Below, one piece after another: positions 25,186 to 34,000 of a DNA stretch of 64,000 bases; within the stretch, counting starts at the first letter, position 1; the number at the start of each line of letters is the position of its first letter. The stretch is from CAZGOM01 sp964527265 (GTDB lineage: Bacteria > Planctomycetota > Phycisphaerae > Phycisphaerales > Phycisphaeraceae), in the NCBI GenBank assembly GCA_964527265.1, contig CAZGOM010000002.1, positions 1 to 64,000 on the forward strand, written 5' to 3'. The translations under genes were made by a program, and so were the position numbers. Below the pieces are notes generated by a model. It did not search any database. It was not told the DNA's origin and worked only from the letters and a program-made list of their open reading frames with translations.

Positions 25186-25977
25186 ATGACAGCACCCTCT
25201 CAACCCACCAAGCGTCCCATCACCGCTATCATCATGGCCGCCGGTCAAGGCAAGCGCATGGGCTCCGGCGATCTTCCCAAAGTCGTCTACCCCATCGGCG
25301 ACCGCCCCATGGTCTGCTGGGTCGTTGAAGAAGCTCGCAAGGCGGGTGCCGACCGTGTCATCGTCATCGTCGGCTTCAAGAAGGAACAGGTCATCAAGGC
25401 CCTCGACGGCTTGAACTGCGAATTCGCCGAGCAAAAAGAACTCCTGGGCACCGGCCACGCCGTCGCCCAAGCCGCTCCCCTCTACGTCGGCCACCGCCCC
25501 TCGGACGTCTTTGTCCTCGCCGGCGACGGCCCTTTGATTCGCGCCCAGACTCTGACAAAACTCCTCCAGATCCACCGTCAGGAAGCTGCCGCCTCCACCC
25601 TGGCCACGGCAGTCCTCGACAACCCTTCGGGCTACGGCCGCGTCATCCGCAATGCCGAAACACAGAAGTTCGACCGCATCGTCGAGCAAAAAGACGCCAC
25701 GCCTGAAGAACTCGCCTGCAAAGAAGTCAACCCCAGCTACTACTGCTTCCGCAGCGATCTTCTCTTTGAGATGCTTCCTCTGCTCAAGAATTCCAACGCC
25801 CAGGCTGAGTATTACCTCACCGACGTCCCCGGCCTGCTCAAGACCAAGGGTTACACCGTTTCCCTCGTCGATGCCGTCCCCGCCGAAGACGTCCTGAGCA
25901 TCAACAACCTTGACCACCTCGCCGAGGTCGACAAGATCTTCCGTTCCCGCTCCGCCGCCACTCCGGGCAAGAAGTAA
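25186..25977 (+). CDS. UDP-N-acetylglucosamine pyrophosphorylase domain protein (GlmU N-terminal half)
   Basis: A 263-residue nucleotidyltransferase that would make UDP-GlcNAc from GlcNAc-1-phosphate and UTP for peptidoglycan and LPS. The signature AIIMAAGQGKRMGSGDLPKVVYPIGDRP is at the N-terminus, then QKELLGTGHAVAQA, VFVLAGDGPLI, GYGRVIRN, IVEQKDA, VNPSYYCFR, YYLTDVPGLL and ALSINN-like VLSINNLDHL. The left-handed beta-helix acetyltransferase half of bifunctional GlmU (about 200 residues) is absent, so GlcN-1-P acetylation must be done by another protein. The start is ATG 25186. The order glmU-prs-rplY is a classic bacterial housekeeping cluster. Confidence 0.88.
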   Translation: MTAPSQPTKRPITAIIMAAGQGKRMGSGDLPKVVYPIGDRPMVCWVVEEARKAGADRVIVIVGFKKEQVIKALDGLNCEFAEQKELLGTGHAVAQAAPLYVGHRPSDVFVLAGDGPLIRAQTLTKLLQIHRQEAAASTLATAVLDNPSGYGRVIRNAETQKFDRIVEQKDATPEELACKEVNPSYYCFRSDLLFEMLPLLKNSNAQAEYYLTDVPGLLKTKGYTVSLVDAVPAEDVLSINNLDHLAEVDKIFRSRSAATPGKK

Positions 25978-25987
25978 AAGGAACGCC

Positions 25988-26974
25988 ATGAGTCGATCAG
26001 ACCGTGACTATCTGAAGATCTTTCCCGGGCGATCCTCGCGTGATCTCACCGAGCGCATGTGCAAGTACCTCGACCTGCCTGTCGGCCAGGCGCACACCGA
26101 CGTCTTCCCCGATGGCGAAGTCATCGTCAAGCTCGATGAAGACGTCCGTGGCCGCGACTGCTACGTCGTTATCAGCACGCATTCCCCGGTCAATGAGCAC
26201 ATCATGGAGCTCTTGATCTTCATCGACTGTTTGAAGCGCGCCTCCGCCCGCCGCGTCACCGCCGTCATTCCTTATTTCGGCTACGCCCGCCAGGATCGCA
26301 AAGACGAAGGCCGCGTTCCCATCACCGCCAAACTGGTCGCAAACCTCATCACCACCGCCGGTGCCGACCGTGTTCTGGCGATGGACATGCATGCCGAGCA
26401 GATCCAGGGCTTTTTTGACATCCCTGTCGATCATCTCCACGCCGCGCCCGTCATCGTCAAATATTTCCAGTCCATCCGCGAACAGTTCACCGGCGACATC
26501 GTCATCGTCTCTCCCGATGTCGGCAATGTGAAGCTCGCCAATAAGTACGCCGGCTGGCTCGGCGGTGAGCTCGCCATCGTCGATAAGCGCCGCAAATCCG
26601 GCACGGAAATCGTCGCAGCAAACCTCATCGGCGACGTCAAAGACAAAACCGTCCTCATGTTCGACGACATGATCTCCACCGCAGGCACTGTGGTCGAAGC
26701 ATCCAAAATGGTCAAAAGCAGGGGGGCCAAAGACGTTTTCGTCGGCTGCACCCACCCCGTCCTCGTCGGTCTCGCCATGGAGCGCCTGGCGGATTCCGCC
26801 ATCAGCCGCCTTGTCGTCACAGACACCATCCCCACCGGCGACCGCGTCGCCCCGATCCGTCACAAGCTCGTGGAGCTTTCCATCGCCGAGCTGCTGGGCG
26901 AAGCCATCCACCGCATTCACCACAACCAGTCGGTTTCCAGTCTCTTTAAAACGGTGACCGCGAAACCCAAATAG
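25988..26974 (+). CDS. prs: Ribose-phosphate pyrophosphokinase (PRPP synthetase)
   Basis: Makes PRPP from ribose-5-phosphate and ATP for nucleotide, His and Trp synthesis. The 328-residue protein shows FPDGEVIVKL, STHSPVNEHIMELLIFIDCLKRASARRVTAVIPYFGYARQDRK, the metal-binding RVLAMDMHAEQIQGFFDIPVDHL, the flexible-loop region DKRRKSGTE and the PRPP loop VLMFDDMISTAGTVVEA. The start is ATG 25988 with AAAAGGAA upstream. It follows glmU by ten bases and precedes rplY, which fits one transcript. Confidence 0.96.
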   Translation: MSRSDRDYLKIFPGRSSRDLTERMCKYLDLPVGQAHTDVFPDGEVIVKLDEDVRGRDCYVVISTHSPVNEHIMELLIFIDCLKRASARRVTAVIPYFGYARQDRKDEGRVPITAKLVANLITTAGADRVLAMDMHAEQIQGFFDIPVDHLHAAPVIVKYFQSIREQFTGDIVIVSPDVGNVKLANKYAGWLGGELAIVDKRRKSGTEIVAANLIGDVKDKTVLMFDDMISTAGTVVEASKMVKSRGAKDVFVGCTHPVLVGLAMERLADSAISRLVVTDTIPTGDRVAPIRHKLVELSIAELLGEAIHRIHHNQSVSSLFKTVTAKPK

Positions 26975-27082
26975 ACCTCTCTCGTCTGGCAGGCACAAGG
27001 CCCCGTGCTGACCTGGGGCCCGCCAGACATAAACCTCGAATTCAGCACAGATTCAATAACGTCTGAGATTAAGGAGATAGTT

Positions 27083-27751
27083 ATGGCAAAGCGTGAGATT
27101 CCCAAGTTCGTCGGCCAGGTTCGTGAGCATGTCGGCAGCCGCGTGGCCGCCCGTGAGCGCAAGGCCGGCCGCCTGCCCCTCGTCATCTACGGGCACAACC
27201 AGCCCGCCGTCTTCATCACCGCTGACAAGAAGGAGCTCACCCTCCTCCTCCGCAAGCACGCCCACCTCGTGCAGGTTGACGTCAAGGGCACCATTGAGAC
27301 CTGCATCGTCAAGGAACTTCAGTGGGATTACCTCGGCACCGACGTCATCCACGTCGATCTCGCCCGCGTCGACCTCACCCAGAAGGTCCGCGTCGTCATC
27401 GGCCTGGATTTCTTCGGCGAAGCGATCGGCTTGAAGGCCGGCGGCACCTTCCTCGATCACCCTCACAACGAGATCGAAGTCGAATGTCTCGCCACCGACA
27501 TCCCCGCCAGCATCCGTGTCGACGTCACCAACCTCGCCTCCGAGGAAGAAATCACCATCAAGCAGATCGTTCTGCCTGAAGGCGTCAAGGCCGTCGGCAA
27601 CCCCGACGCCGTCGTCGCCGCCATCCGCGTCATCCTCGAAGAGAAGGCCGCAGAAGGCGCTGGCGCAGAACCCGAAGTCATCGGCAAGAAGGCCGAAGAC
27701 GGCGCAGCCGCTCCCGCCGCTGGCGCCGCCAAGCCCGCCGCCAAGAAGTAA
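27083..27751 (+). CDS. rplY: 50S ribosomal protein bL25 (CTC form)
   Basis: Binds 5S rRNA in the large subunit. The 222-residue protein has the L25 N-terminal domain (RVAARERKAGRLPLVIYGHNQPA, VKELQWDYLGTDVIHVDLARVDLTQKVRV) followed by the TL5/CTC C-terminal domain (EVECLATDIPASIRVDVTNL, ITIKQIVLPEGVKAV) and an Ala/Pro/Lys-rich tail after residue 190. AAGGAGAT precedes ATG 27083. It is the last gene of the glmU-prs-rplY cluster and is followed by a strong terminator. Confidence 0.95.
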   Translation: MAKREIPKFVGQVREHVGSRVAARERKAGRLPLVIYGHNQPAVFITADKKELTLLLRKHAHLVQVDVKGTIETCIVKELQWDYLGTDVIHVDLARVDLTQKVRVVIGLDFFGEAIGLKAGGTFLDHPHNEIEVECLATDIPASIRVDVTNLASEEEITIKQIVLPEGVKAVGNPDAVVAAIRVILEEKAAEGAGAEPEVIGKKAEDGAAAPAAGAAKPAAKK

Positions 27752-27785
27752 TTCTTCGCTCGGCCAATGTCCAAAATCCACGAAA

Positions 27786-27813
27786 AACACCCGATTCAAC
27801 CCGGGTGTTTTTT
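27786..27813 (+). terminator. Rho-independent terminator after rplY
   Basis: Stem AACACCCG (27786-27793) pairs with CGGGTGTT (27802-27809), loop of eight bases, followed by a T-run. It lies 34 bases after the rplY stop. Confidence 0.85.
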
Positions 27814-27829
27814 CTTGCCACATCTCCAC

Positions 27830-27890
27830 CGGGAGCCGGCGTCCCGCCGGCTCCCAATCACCACCCTCCCCCGACATAAGTGAACTGCCT
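27830..27890 (+). repeat. REP-like palindromic repeat, copy C
   Basis: GGGAGCCGGCG-TCC-CGCCGGCTCCC, a perfect 11-base stem (27831-27855), followed by AATCACC, a C-rich spacer and CGACATAAGTGAACTGC. It is the same unit and orientation as the copy at 4661, 23 kb away and with no transposase nearby. Confidence 0.85.
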
Positions 27891-28383
27891 GCGCCTCAGA
27901 ACCTGTAAACCCTGCTCTTTGTAATCCTTCCTCCACCACACCCAACCTCCACACAAAACCCCGCTGGTGATCAAGCAGTTACCCAATCTCGCGACTTTGA
28001 ATATTGATAGAACAAGATCACCGATAATGGCATCGTCCATCTTGCCTCTTTCCAAAATCTTAAGATGTTGAACCTGCTTCTGACCCCTCCGAAAAAGCCC
28101 CTTGATTCAACCATCAGCCAACGGTTGGTACTACAACGCTACGACGTTTCGTTTCTGCGTGCCATGCTCTCGTCTGCGTGAGCATGTTTTGTTTTCGCCC
28201 GCTTTTGACTGGACTTAGTCATGCCTGGAATGCGACATTTCTTTTTCTAGCGTTGAAGCGCGCCGCGTAAGCCAGCGTTCGGGCGAAGCCCGAATCTCTC
28301 CATCAACACCTTCAACTACACACTCGCCCCTCAACTGCCGAATTCACGCCTGCCCGCACCAGCATCACATTGAACCAACCTTC
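27891..28383. other. Gene-free region
   Basis: About 490 bases between the REP copy and the sulfatase stop. It contains CCAACGGTTGG (28117-28127), a short near-palindrome, but no gene, RNA or terminator that can be supported. Confidence 0.4.
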
Positions 28384-29913
28384 TCAAACTCCCCCCAACC
28401 CCACTCCATCCCCTGTCCTCTCCTGCCATTTCACCAATCTCCCATACAACTCCGCTGCCTTCTCCTCATACCCCGCCCGCCCATACAAATTCACCCGCTC
28501 AAACGGATCATTCCTCAAATCAAACAACTCATGCCGCCCCCGCGCGGCACAGTTAAACTTCCATCCCTCCGCTGTCACCAGGCTCCGAATCGAATCCCTC
28601 ATCGCCCCCACGATTTCCTCCCGCGTCCCCAAGGCCGCGATCTCCGGCTTGGCCATCTTCTTCTCATCCGCCTTTTCCTCCTCCGCACCCGCATTCCACT
28701 CAATCACCACATCATCCGTCAGCCGCGCCTCCTCCGCGCTCTCCATCGCGCCCCGCCTGCTCACCCCATGCAGTCCGCGCGGCACATCCTGACCCATCAA
28801 GTCCAGCAGCGTCGGCACCAGGTCAATCTGCCCCATCGGGCCCGTCACACGCTTGCCCCCGTTCACGCCGCCCGGCAGCCGCACCAGAAGTGGCACGCGC
28901 GCCGCCTCCTGATACTGCACGCTTTTGGCCGCCATGTGGTGGCTTCCCATCATGTCCCCATGGTCCGACGTGTACACGATGATCGTGTTCTCCATCTGCC
29001 CCGTCTCCTCCAGCGTCCGCAGAATGTTCCCCACATACTTGTCCACCAGCGTGCACAGCCCCCAATAATGCGCCATCATCCGCCGCCACTCGCTCTCCCG
29101 TGTCAGGTGAAACTGTGTTTCATTCAGCTTCTCCGCCGGGATATCCGTCGCCCCCATCGGGAATCCCAGATGCGTCCATGCCTTTTGCAGGTACCGGTTC
29201 TTCAGATGGCAATCCTCGCCCGGCAGGTCATTGAAATTCTCCGGCAGCGGTAGGGCGGCAGGGTCATACATCTCGTCATACGGCCCCATGAACGGCATGT
29301 GCGGCTCAAGAAAACTCACATACAGCACAAACGGATTCTCTCGGTTCTCCGTAATAAATCGCGACGCCTCCTCCGCCAGAAACGCCGGCCTGTTCAACTC
29401 CTCCGGCAAGCGCCGTGTCTCTTGCCTTCCGAAAAACGACCCGTTCGCCGGCTGCAGTCCCTTGCCCACCAGCCAGTGGTGATAGCTCGACCGTGCTTCC
29501 TTGTCCCGTCCTGCCGTGAAGTGCTTGAAGTAATAGTCCTCCGCGCTCACCCAGTCCGTAAACCCATGCTGCGCAAAGATCTCATCCCCCAGGTGCCATT
29601 TCCCGTGATACCCGCACACATATTCACCCGGCTTCAGCATCTCCGGCAGGCAGGGGAATTCGCTTGTCAGCGTCGCATTATTCGTCCCCATTCCGTTGGC
29701 ATGCGGAAACAACCCCGTCAGCAGGCTTGACCGTGACGGCGTGCACACCGGCTGCGTCACATACACATCATCAAAAATCACACTCTGCTCCGCCAGCCGA
29801 TTCAAGCTCGGCATGCGAATCTGACCATTCCCATAACACGCCAGCGTGTCCCGCCGCTGCTCGTCCGGCAGAATAAAAAGCAGATTCGGCCGCCCGCCCT
29901 TGTTTGATCTCAT
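28384..29913 (-). CDS. Sulfatase (type I, Cys-type), likely glycan or choline-sulfatase-like
   Basis: A 509-residue arylsulfatase-family enzyme that would remove sulfate from sulfated sugars. The N-terminus RPNLLFILPDEQRRD gives the metal-binding Asp, and VCTPSRSSLLTG is the C-x-P-S-R signature; Cys57 would become formylglycine. FVLYVSFLEPHMPF, YTSDHGDMMGSHHMAAKSVQYQEAARVPLLVRLPG are later active-site blocks. The start is ATG 29913, with GAGGTG eight bases upstream. No signal peptide is present, unusual for a sulfatase, and no maturase gene is in the window. The next gene on the same strand upstream is a pseudopilin. Confidence 0.92.
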   Translation of the reverse strand: MRSNKGGRPNLLFILPDEQRRDTLACYGNGQIRMPSLNRLAEQSVIFDDVYVTQPVCTPSRSSLLTGLFPHANGMGTNNATLTSEFPCLPEMLKPGEYVCGYHGKWHLGDEIFAQHGFTDWVSAEDYYFKHFTAGRDKEARSSYHHWLVGKGLQPANGSFFGRQETRRLPEELNRPAFLAEEASRFITENRENPFVLYVSFLEPHMPFMGPYDEMYDPAALPLPENFNDLPGEDCHLKNRYLQKAWTHLGFPMGATDIPAEKLNETQFHLTRESEWRRMMAHYWGLCTLVDKYVGNILRTLEETGQMENTIIVYTSDHGDMMGSHHMAAKSVQYQEAARVPLLVRLPGGVNGGKRVTGPMGQIDLVPTLLDLMGQDVPRGLHGVSRRGAMESAEEARLTDDVVIEWNAGAEEEKADEKKMAKPEIAALGTREEIVGAMRDSIRSLVTAEGWKFNCAARGRHELFDLRNDPFERVNLYGRAGYEEKAAELYGRLVKWQERTGDGVGLGGV

Positions 29914-30085
29914 CGCAAGCACCTCGCAAAGAACCCCACCATATCAACCCGCACCCACCCCGTCATCAATCAAAACAAAAACCTCACAAATCTCTAAACC
30001 AGCCCCATCTTCTTCAACCATCGCCCCCTCAATCCCTCTTCCTCCACTCAACCCCCTAATTCCACGGCGCATTGCTCACCCCCGC

Positions 30086-30973
30086 TCAAGGCAGCCACGG
30101 CTCTGGATACGGTGCCCACGTCGCATTAAACGCCGCGTTATAAAAACTCCCTGGCTGTCCCGCATAGTTCACCCATGTGCTCGTCGTCGCTCCTAGCAGA
30201 TTCAGCCGGAACTCATTGGGCTCATACACCTCACCATGCTTCACGAACTGCGCATGGCCGTCCACATAGCTGCTCGTAAACCCCTGGTCATGCCGCGGCA
30301 GGGAAACCAGCGATGAACTCCCCGAGATATACCGCGTGCTCGGAAACAGCGGCGGCATCAGATACGTGAAGTACGGCCCAACCTGCGCCGAGCCGCTCCT
30401 GACCCCATGCGCCGACGTATGGTGCGATTCAATAAACAACGCCATCTGTGACCCGCGATTGATGCTGTCCCGCCGTGTGTGGATCAGTACCCCGTTCTTC
30501 ACATACGACAAATACACATTCAGCCCATACGTCGCCTCCCGCCAGTTCCCGTTGGTCCCACCCCACCAGGCCTTGTCCGACGGGCAATACGCCATCGGTG
30601 AGCTCAATGCCGCAGGCGCCTGCGCTGAGCTGTAGGTGTCCGGCGCCAGCAGCTCCCAGATGCTGATCGACCATCCCTGGGATGACACCAGGAAGTTGCT
30701 CGATAACCCCCATGCCACGTAATTATTCACCCGGCCCACGGGACCAAACCCCGCCGCCGGGACGACCATCCCTCGATGGTCAGAAAAATAAACCCCCACC
30801 GCGCCCACCGCGATTTGCCTCTGGTTCGACAGACATCGCACCACTTGCGCCGTCTCCCGCGCGCTCCGTAGCGATGGCAACGTCAGCGTGATCAGCACAC
30901 TCATGATCGTGATCACCACCAGCAGTTCAATCAATGTAAATCCGCCTGACATCTTTGTGCGTGCCATGGGCAT
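30086..30973 (-). CDS. Pseudopilin / prepilin-type N-terminal domain protein
   Basis: A 295-residue protein with leader MPMARTKMSGG and FTLIELLVVITIMSVLITLTL; Gly11 at -1 and Glu16 at +5 are canonical. The head has CLSNQRQIAVGAVGVYFSDH, CPSDKAWWGG, ALFIESHH and the C-terminal SSYVDGHAQFVKHGE motif. AAGGAG precedes the ATG by seven bases. It lies between a sulfatase and a LacI gene on the same strand, so it may belong to the same sugar regulon. Confidence 0.88.
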   Translation of the reverse strand: MPMARTKMSGGFTLIELLVVITIMSVLITLTLPSLRSARETAQVVRCLSNQRQIAVGAVGVYFSDHRGMVVPAAGFGPVGRVNNYVAWGLSSNFLVSSQGWSISIWELLAPDTYSSAQAPAALSSPMAYCPSDKAWWGGTNGNWREATYGLNVYLSYVKNGVLIHTRRDSINRGSQMALFIESHHTSAHGVRSGSAQVGPYFTYLMPPLFPSTRYISGSSSLVSLPRHDQGFTSSYVDGHAQFVKHGEVYEPNEFRLNLLGATTSTWVNYAGQPGSFYNAAFNATWAPYPEPWLP

Positions 30974-31016
30974 CTCCTTGAAATTTTGACCTCAAAGCCC
31001 TGTGAGTAAAAACACA

Positions 31017-32147
31017 TCAACTTTTCGAAATGGTTGAAAGCGAAAGATTCGCAAACTCAAACGGAATATGGATCGTCATCCCCCCGTGCTGCTCGGCATC
31101 TCCCCATGTCCCCGCGATCAGCGCCCTCAGTGCCAGGATCCCCGTCCGCGCCATCGCCGCATTGTCTTCCATCACCATCGGATATCCGTCAAACCCACGC
31201 GCCGCGAACATATGCTTCTGACCGCTCACCACATGGTCTTCCCGCATCAGCCTCAAACCCATCGCATCCGCCTTAAACAGCGGCCACGCCGACTGCGCCA
31301 TCCCTGTATCCGCCCACACCACGGCATCCGGCCTCGCCGGATTCTCCGTCAGCCGCTTCACCCACCCCTCGTTCCCTTCGCCGGGCCGGTAGGAGATCGC
31401 CAGCCGTTCGTCAGGCATGATCCCCGCCTCGCACAGCGCCATGCAGTATCCCCGCATCCACAAGTCCGTCCAGAACCCTTTCTGCCCGCTCAGCGTGCCG
31501 TTCATCAGCGCAATCCGCCGCTTGCCGCGCGCCAGGTGGTGCCGCACCGCCGTCCGCGCCATCCCCACCGTGTCGAACGCCACCCGGTTCAGCGCCCACA
31601 TCTCCGGGTCTTCCGCCTCCAGCGCGCATGCCCCCAGTACCACCACCGGCACGCCCAGCTTCTGCAGCATCGCCAGAAACGGCTGCCTCAGCTCTCCGCA
31701 TACCAGGATGCCATCCAGGCCGTCGGCAAACCGCCCAGCCTGCGCCTCTGCCTCCGGCAGGGGGGTGTCCACCGGAATGCTTGCCATCTGCATTCGCACG
31801 CCCATCCGCGTCGTATGCCGCATCAGCACATGCACCAGCGGCGAAAAATTCTCCTCATGGATCATCGCCGCCGCTTTGTCCACCGCGATGAATCCCAGGT
31901 GCGCCGGTCGGCTTGGCCGCGCACTGCCCCCCGACAGGCTCACTCCAGGCGTCGCCCCGGGAATCGACGCCAGCACCACGCCCGGCTTCTTGTACCCCAG
32001 CTCCCTCGCCACCTGGTGAATCGCCACACGCGTCGCATGCTTGATCGCAGGATGGTTCTGCAACGCCATCGACACCGTCGCCACTGACACGCTCGTCAAT
32101 TCCGCGATGTCGCTCAGCCTCACCTTGCTGCTTGTCTTCTCAACCAT
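31017..32147 (-). CDS. LacI-family transcriptional regulator
   Basis: A 376-residue repressor with the HTH at residues 10-30 (VRLSDIAELTSVSVATVSMAL), YKKPGVVLASIPG after the hinge, and a sensor domain (HLGFIAVDKAAAM, GLDGILVCGELRQP, VVVLGACALE, RRIALMNGTLSGQ, MRLMREDHVVSGQ). The sensor is more distant from the other two LacI proteins here, and the hinge region carries a 20-residue Gly/Ser/Pro insert. It is divergent from the glycosidase-like gene at 32271, with the operator-like TGAACGATTCA in between. Confidence 0.9.
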   Translation of the reverse strand: MVEKTSSKVRLSDIAELTSVSVATVSMALQNHPAIKHATRVAIHQVARELGYKKPGVVLASIPGATPGVSLSGGSARPSRPAHLGFIAVDKAAAMIHEENFSPLVHVLMRHTTRMGVRMQMASIPVDTPLPEAEAQAGRFADGLDGILVCGELRQPFLAMLQKLGVPVVVLGACALEAEDPEMWALNRVAFDTVGMARTAVRHHLARGKRRIALMNGTLSGQKGFWTDLWMRGYCMALCEAGIMPDERLAISYRPGEGNEGWVKRLTENPARPDAVVWADTGMAQSAWPLFKADAMGLRLMREDHVVSGQKHMFAARGFDGYPMVMEDNAAMARTGILALRALIAGTWGDAEQHGGMTIHIPFEFANLSLSTISKS

Positions 32148-32177
32148 CGCAAAACACCTCTATCGAGGAAACTTTAT

Positions 32178-32188
32178 TGAACGATTCA
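32178..32188. promoter_or_regulatory. LacI-type operator candidate
   Basis: TGAACGATTCA, with symmetrical TGAA/TTCA ends around a CG-containing centre, 31 bases upstream of the LacI start and 83 upstream of the divergent glycosidase-like gene. The ends are the same as in TGAACCGGTTCA at 51501. Confidence 0.5.
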
Positions 32189-32270
32189 CAGACCTTAATT
32201 GAAGAAGTGAAATTGTCAATTTATTTTCATTTTTTCAAGTTTTCAAAATTTCCGCCCTTATAAAACCTCT

Positions 32271-33923
32271 ATGACCAACCCATTAAACCCATCCACCTCC
32301 TCCGATATCTTCATCACCGACCTCCCCAGCCGCGTCGTGGGTGGCTTTCAACGCGCCAAAGGCGTCGGCGCCGGATGGGTCGATGTCCCCTTCACCGCTC
32401 AGGATGTCACCGGTGTCGCCCTCGCCACCGGCTATGCCTCAGCGGCTAAGCCACTCGTTTTAAATCTTGGTTTAGAAGGTACTTACACACTCTATCTCTG
32501 CCTGGGTCAGCACGACGGCATCCGCGCCTGGCTCGATGGCGAGCCAGGCTTTCGTGAGTTCACATGCGAGCAGGGGGGCCACCGCATCCAGGAAGCCCGT
32601 CTTCACACCGCCGACCTCACCGGCCGACGCCTCCACATCGCCCCCATCCCGCATTCCCCCCTCAAAAAGCACGACGCCGGCACCACCTTCTTTTACATCC
32701 GCGCCGTTCCTGATCATAAAACCGGTTCATGGTTCAAAAAGAGCGCCAAAAACCTCATCGCTACCAACGATGGCTTCTCCTGGATCGCCCTCGATGGGAT
32801 GGAATCCATCCGCGATGTTTCCAAAAACTTCGCCCCTTACCGCGACAGCGATTTCTTCCGCCTCCTCTGGTGCCCCCTGGGTGCAGACGTCTCCGGCAAT
32901 CACATCACCCGCGTTGGCACCACCGTATCTTCAGGCCCAGCCCATGCTTACCGCCGCTGTGACCGCCAGTACGCCCTCACCACGCGCCGCATTTTAAAAA
33001 GCGGCGGCGACATCCTCCGCGCCGCTTCCGAAGGTGCCCGCGACGTCGGCATGGAGTTCTGGTTCTACATCCGCCCCGAAGCCTTTTACTGCCACTTCCC
33101 CCACAATGTCTCCTTCGCCTCCCGTTTCTTCACCAAAAACCCGCAGTTTCGCTGTGTGGATGAGTTCTCAAACCCTGTCATGCGCTTGAGTTATGCGTAT
33201 GAAGAGGTGCAGGATCACATGCTCGCCTACATCACTGAACTCCTCAAATACCGTCCCGGCGGCATCTGCCTCGCATTCAACCGCAGCCTCCCCATGATGA
33301 TCGCGGAACCACCTGTCATTAAAGCCTTTGCGGTTAAATTTGGCCGCCCGCCCCGCCTCCCTGAAGAAATCGATAGCATCGAAATGGCCCAGATCCGCGA
33401 TGAGCTCCTCCAACATTTCCTCGACCGTCTGAAACGCCTCCTTGAAAAAAAGAAAGTCGCTCTCGCCTGTATCGCCAACGCCGACCATGAAAATCACCGC
33501 ATCATGGGCCTCGACATCGCCCGCGCTGCAAAACGAGGCCTTTTTGAGTCCATCTGCGTCACCAGCGACTGCACCCGCCAGGATTTCTGGCTCAATTTGA
33601 AAAAACAGACCGGCCTGAAAATCTACCCCGGCATGCACGACGCACACGCCCCGGAACCCGCTCCCGCCGACCTCTGGGACCACAAATGGCAGGCCCGCAC
33701 CTTAAAACCCATCATCGAATCCTCCTTCGACGGCGCTTTCTTCTGGGATGCCGAAAGGCTCCAGGCCAATCCCTACAATTGGCACGTCGTTCGTAAAGCC
33801 GGTACCCCACAATATTTAGACCGAGTCATCGCGGATGACCCCCAAACCCAGGTCATCTTCAAAACCATGAGTGTGCTCGACGGCGTTCGTTTCGACCGTT
33901 ACAAACCCGGCTCAAGCTATTAA
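32271..33923 (+). CDS. Glycoside-hydrolase-like TIM-barrel protein, function unassigned
   Basis: A 550-residue protein with no signal peptide. The first 160 residues look like a beta-sandwich (YTLYLCLGQHDGIRAWLDGEPGF, FFYIRAVPD). The rest reads like a TIM barrel of the GH10-like/'GHL' kind: GARDVGMEFWFYIRPEAF, YAYEEVQDHMLAYITELLKYRPGGICLAFNRS, VALACIANADHENH, FESICVTSDC, KIYPGMHDAHAPEP, FDGAFFWDAER. Acidic residues at several strand ends could be catalytic, but no family signature is certain. It is divergent from a LacI gene and is presumably its target. It ends in a shared terminator. Confidence 0.5.
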   Translation: MTNPLNPSTSSDIFITDLPSRVVGGFQRAKGVGAGWVDVPFTAQDVTGVALATGYASAAKPLVLNLGLEGTYTLYLCLGQHDGIRAWLDGEPGFREFTCEQGGHRIQEARLHTADLTGRRLHIAPIPHSPLKKHDAGTTFFYIRAVPDHKTGSWFKKSAKNLIATNDGFSWIALDGMESIRDVSKNFAPYRDSDFFRLLWCPLGADVSGNHITRVGTTVSSGPAHAYRRCDRQYALTTRRILKSGGDILRAASEGARDVGMEFWFYIRPEAFYCHFPHNVSFASRFFTKNPQFRCVDEFSNPVMRLSYAYEEVQDHMLAYITELLKYRPGGICLAFNRSLPMMIAEPPVIKAFAVKFGRPPRLPEEIDSIEMAQIRDELLQHFLDRLKRLLEKKKVALACIANADHENHRIMGLDIARAAKRGLFESICVTSDCTRQDFWLNLKKQTGLKIYPGMHDAHAPEPAPADLWDHKWQARTLKPIIESSFDGAFFWDAERLQANPYNWHVVRKAGTPQYLDRVIADDPQTQVIFKTMSVLDGVRFDRYKPGSSY

Positions 33924-33941
33924 CCACCAAGCGCTTATAGA

Positions 33942-33972
33942 AAAAGGCCCGGCATTAAATGCCGGGCCTTTT
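33942..33972. terminator. Bidirectional rho-independent terminator
   Basis: AAAAGGCCCGGCAT - TAA - ATGCCGGGCCTTTT: a perfect 14-base stem with a 3-base loop and A/T tracts on both sides. It lies between the convergent glycosidase-like gene and dapL. Confidence 0.93.
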
Positions 33973-34000
33973 AAATCTCCTTCACAACCGCAAGCCATTA

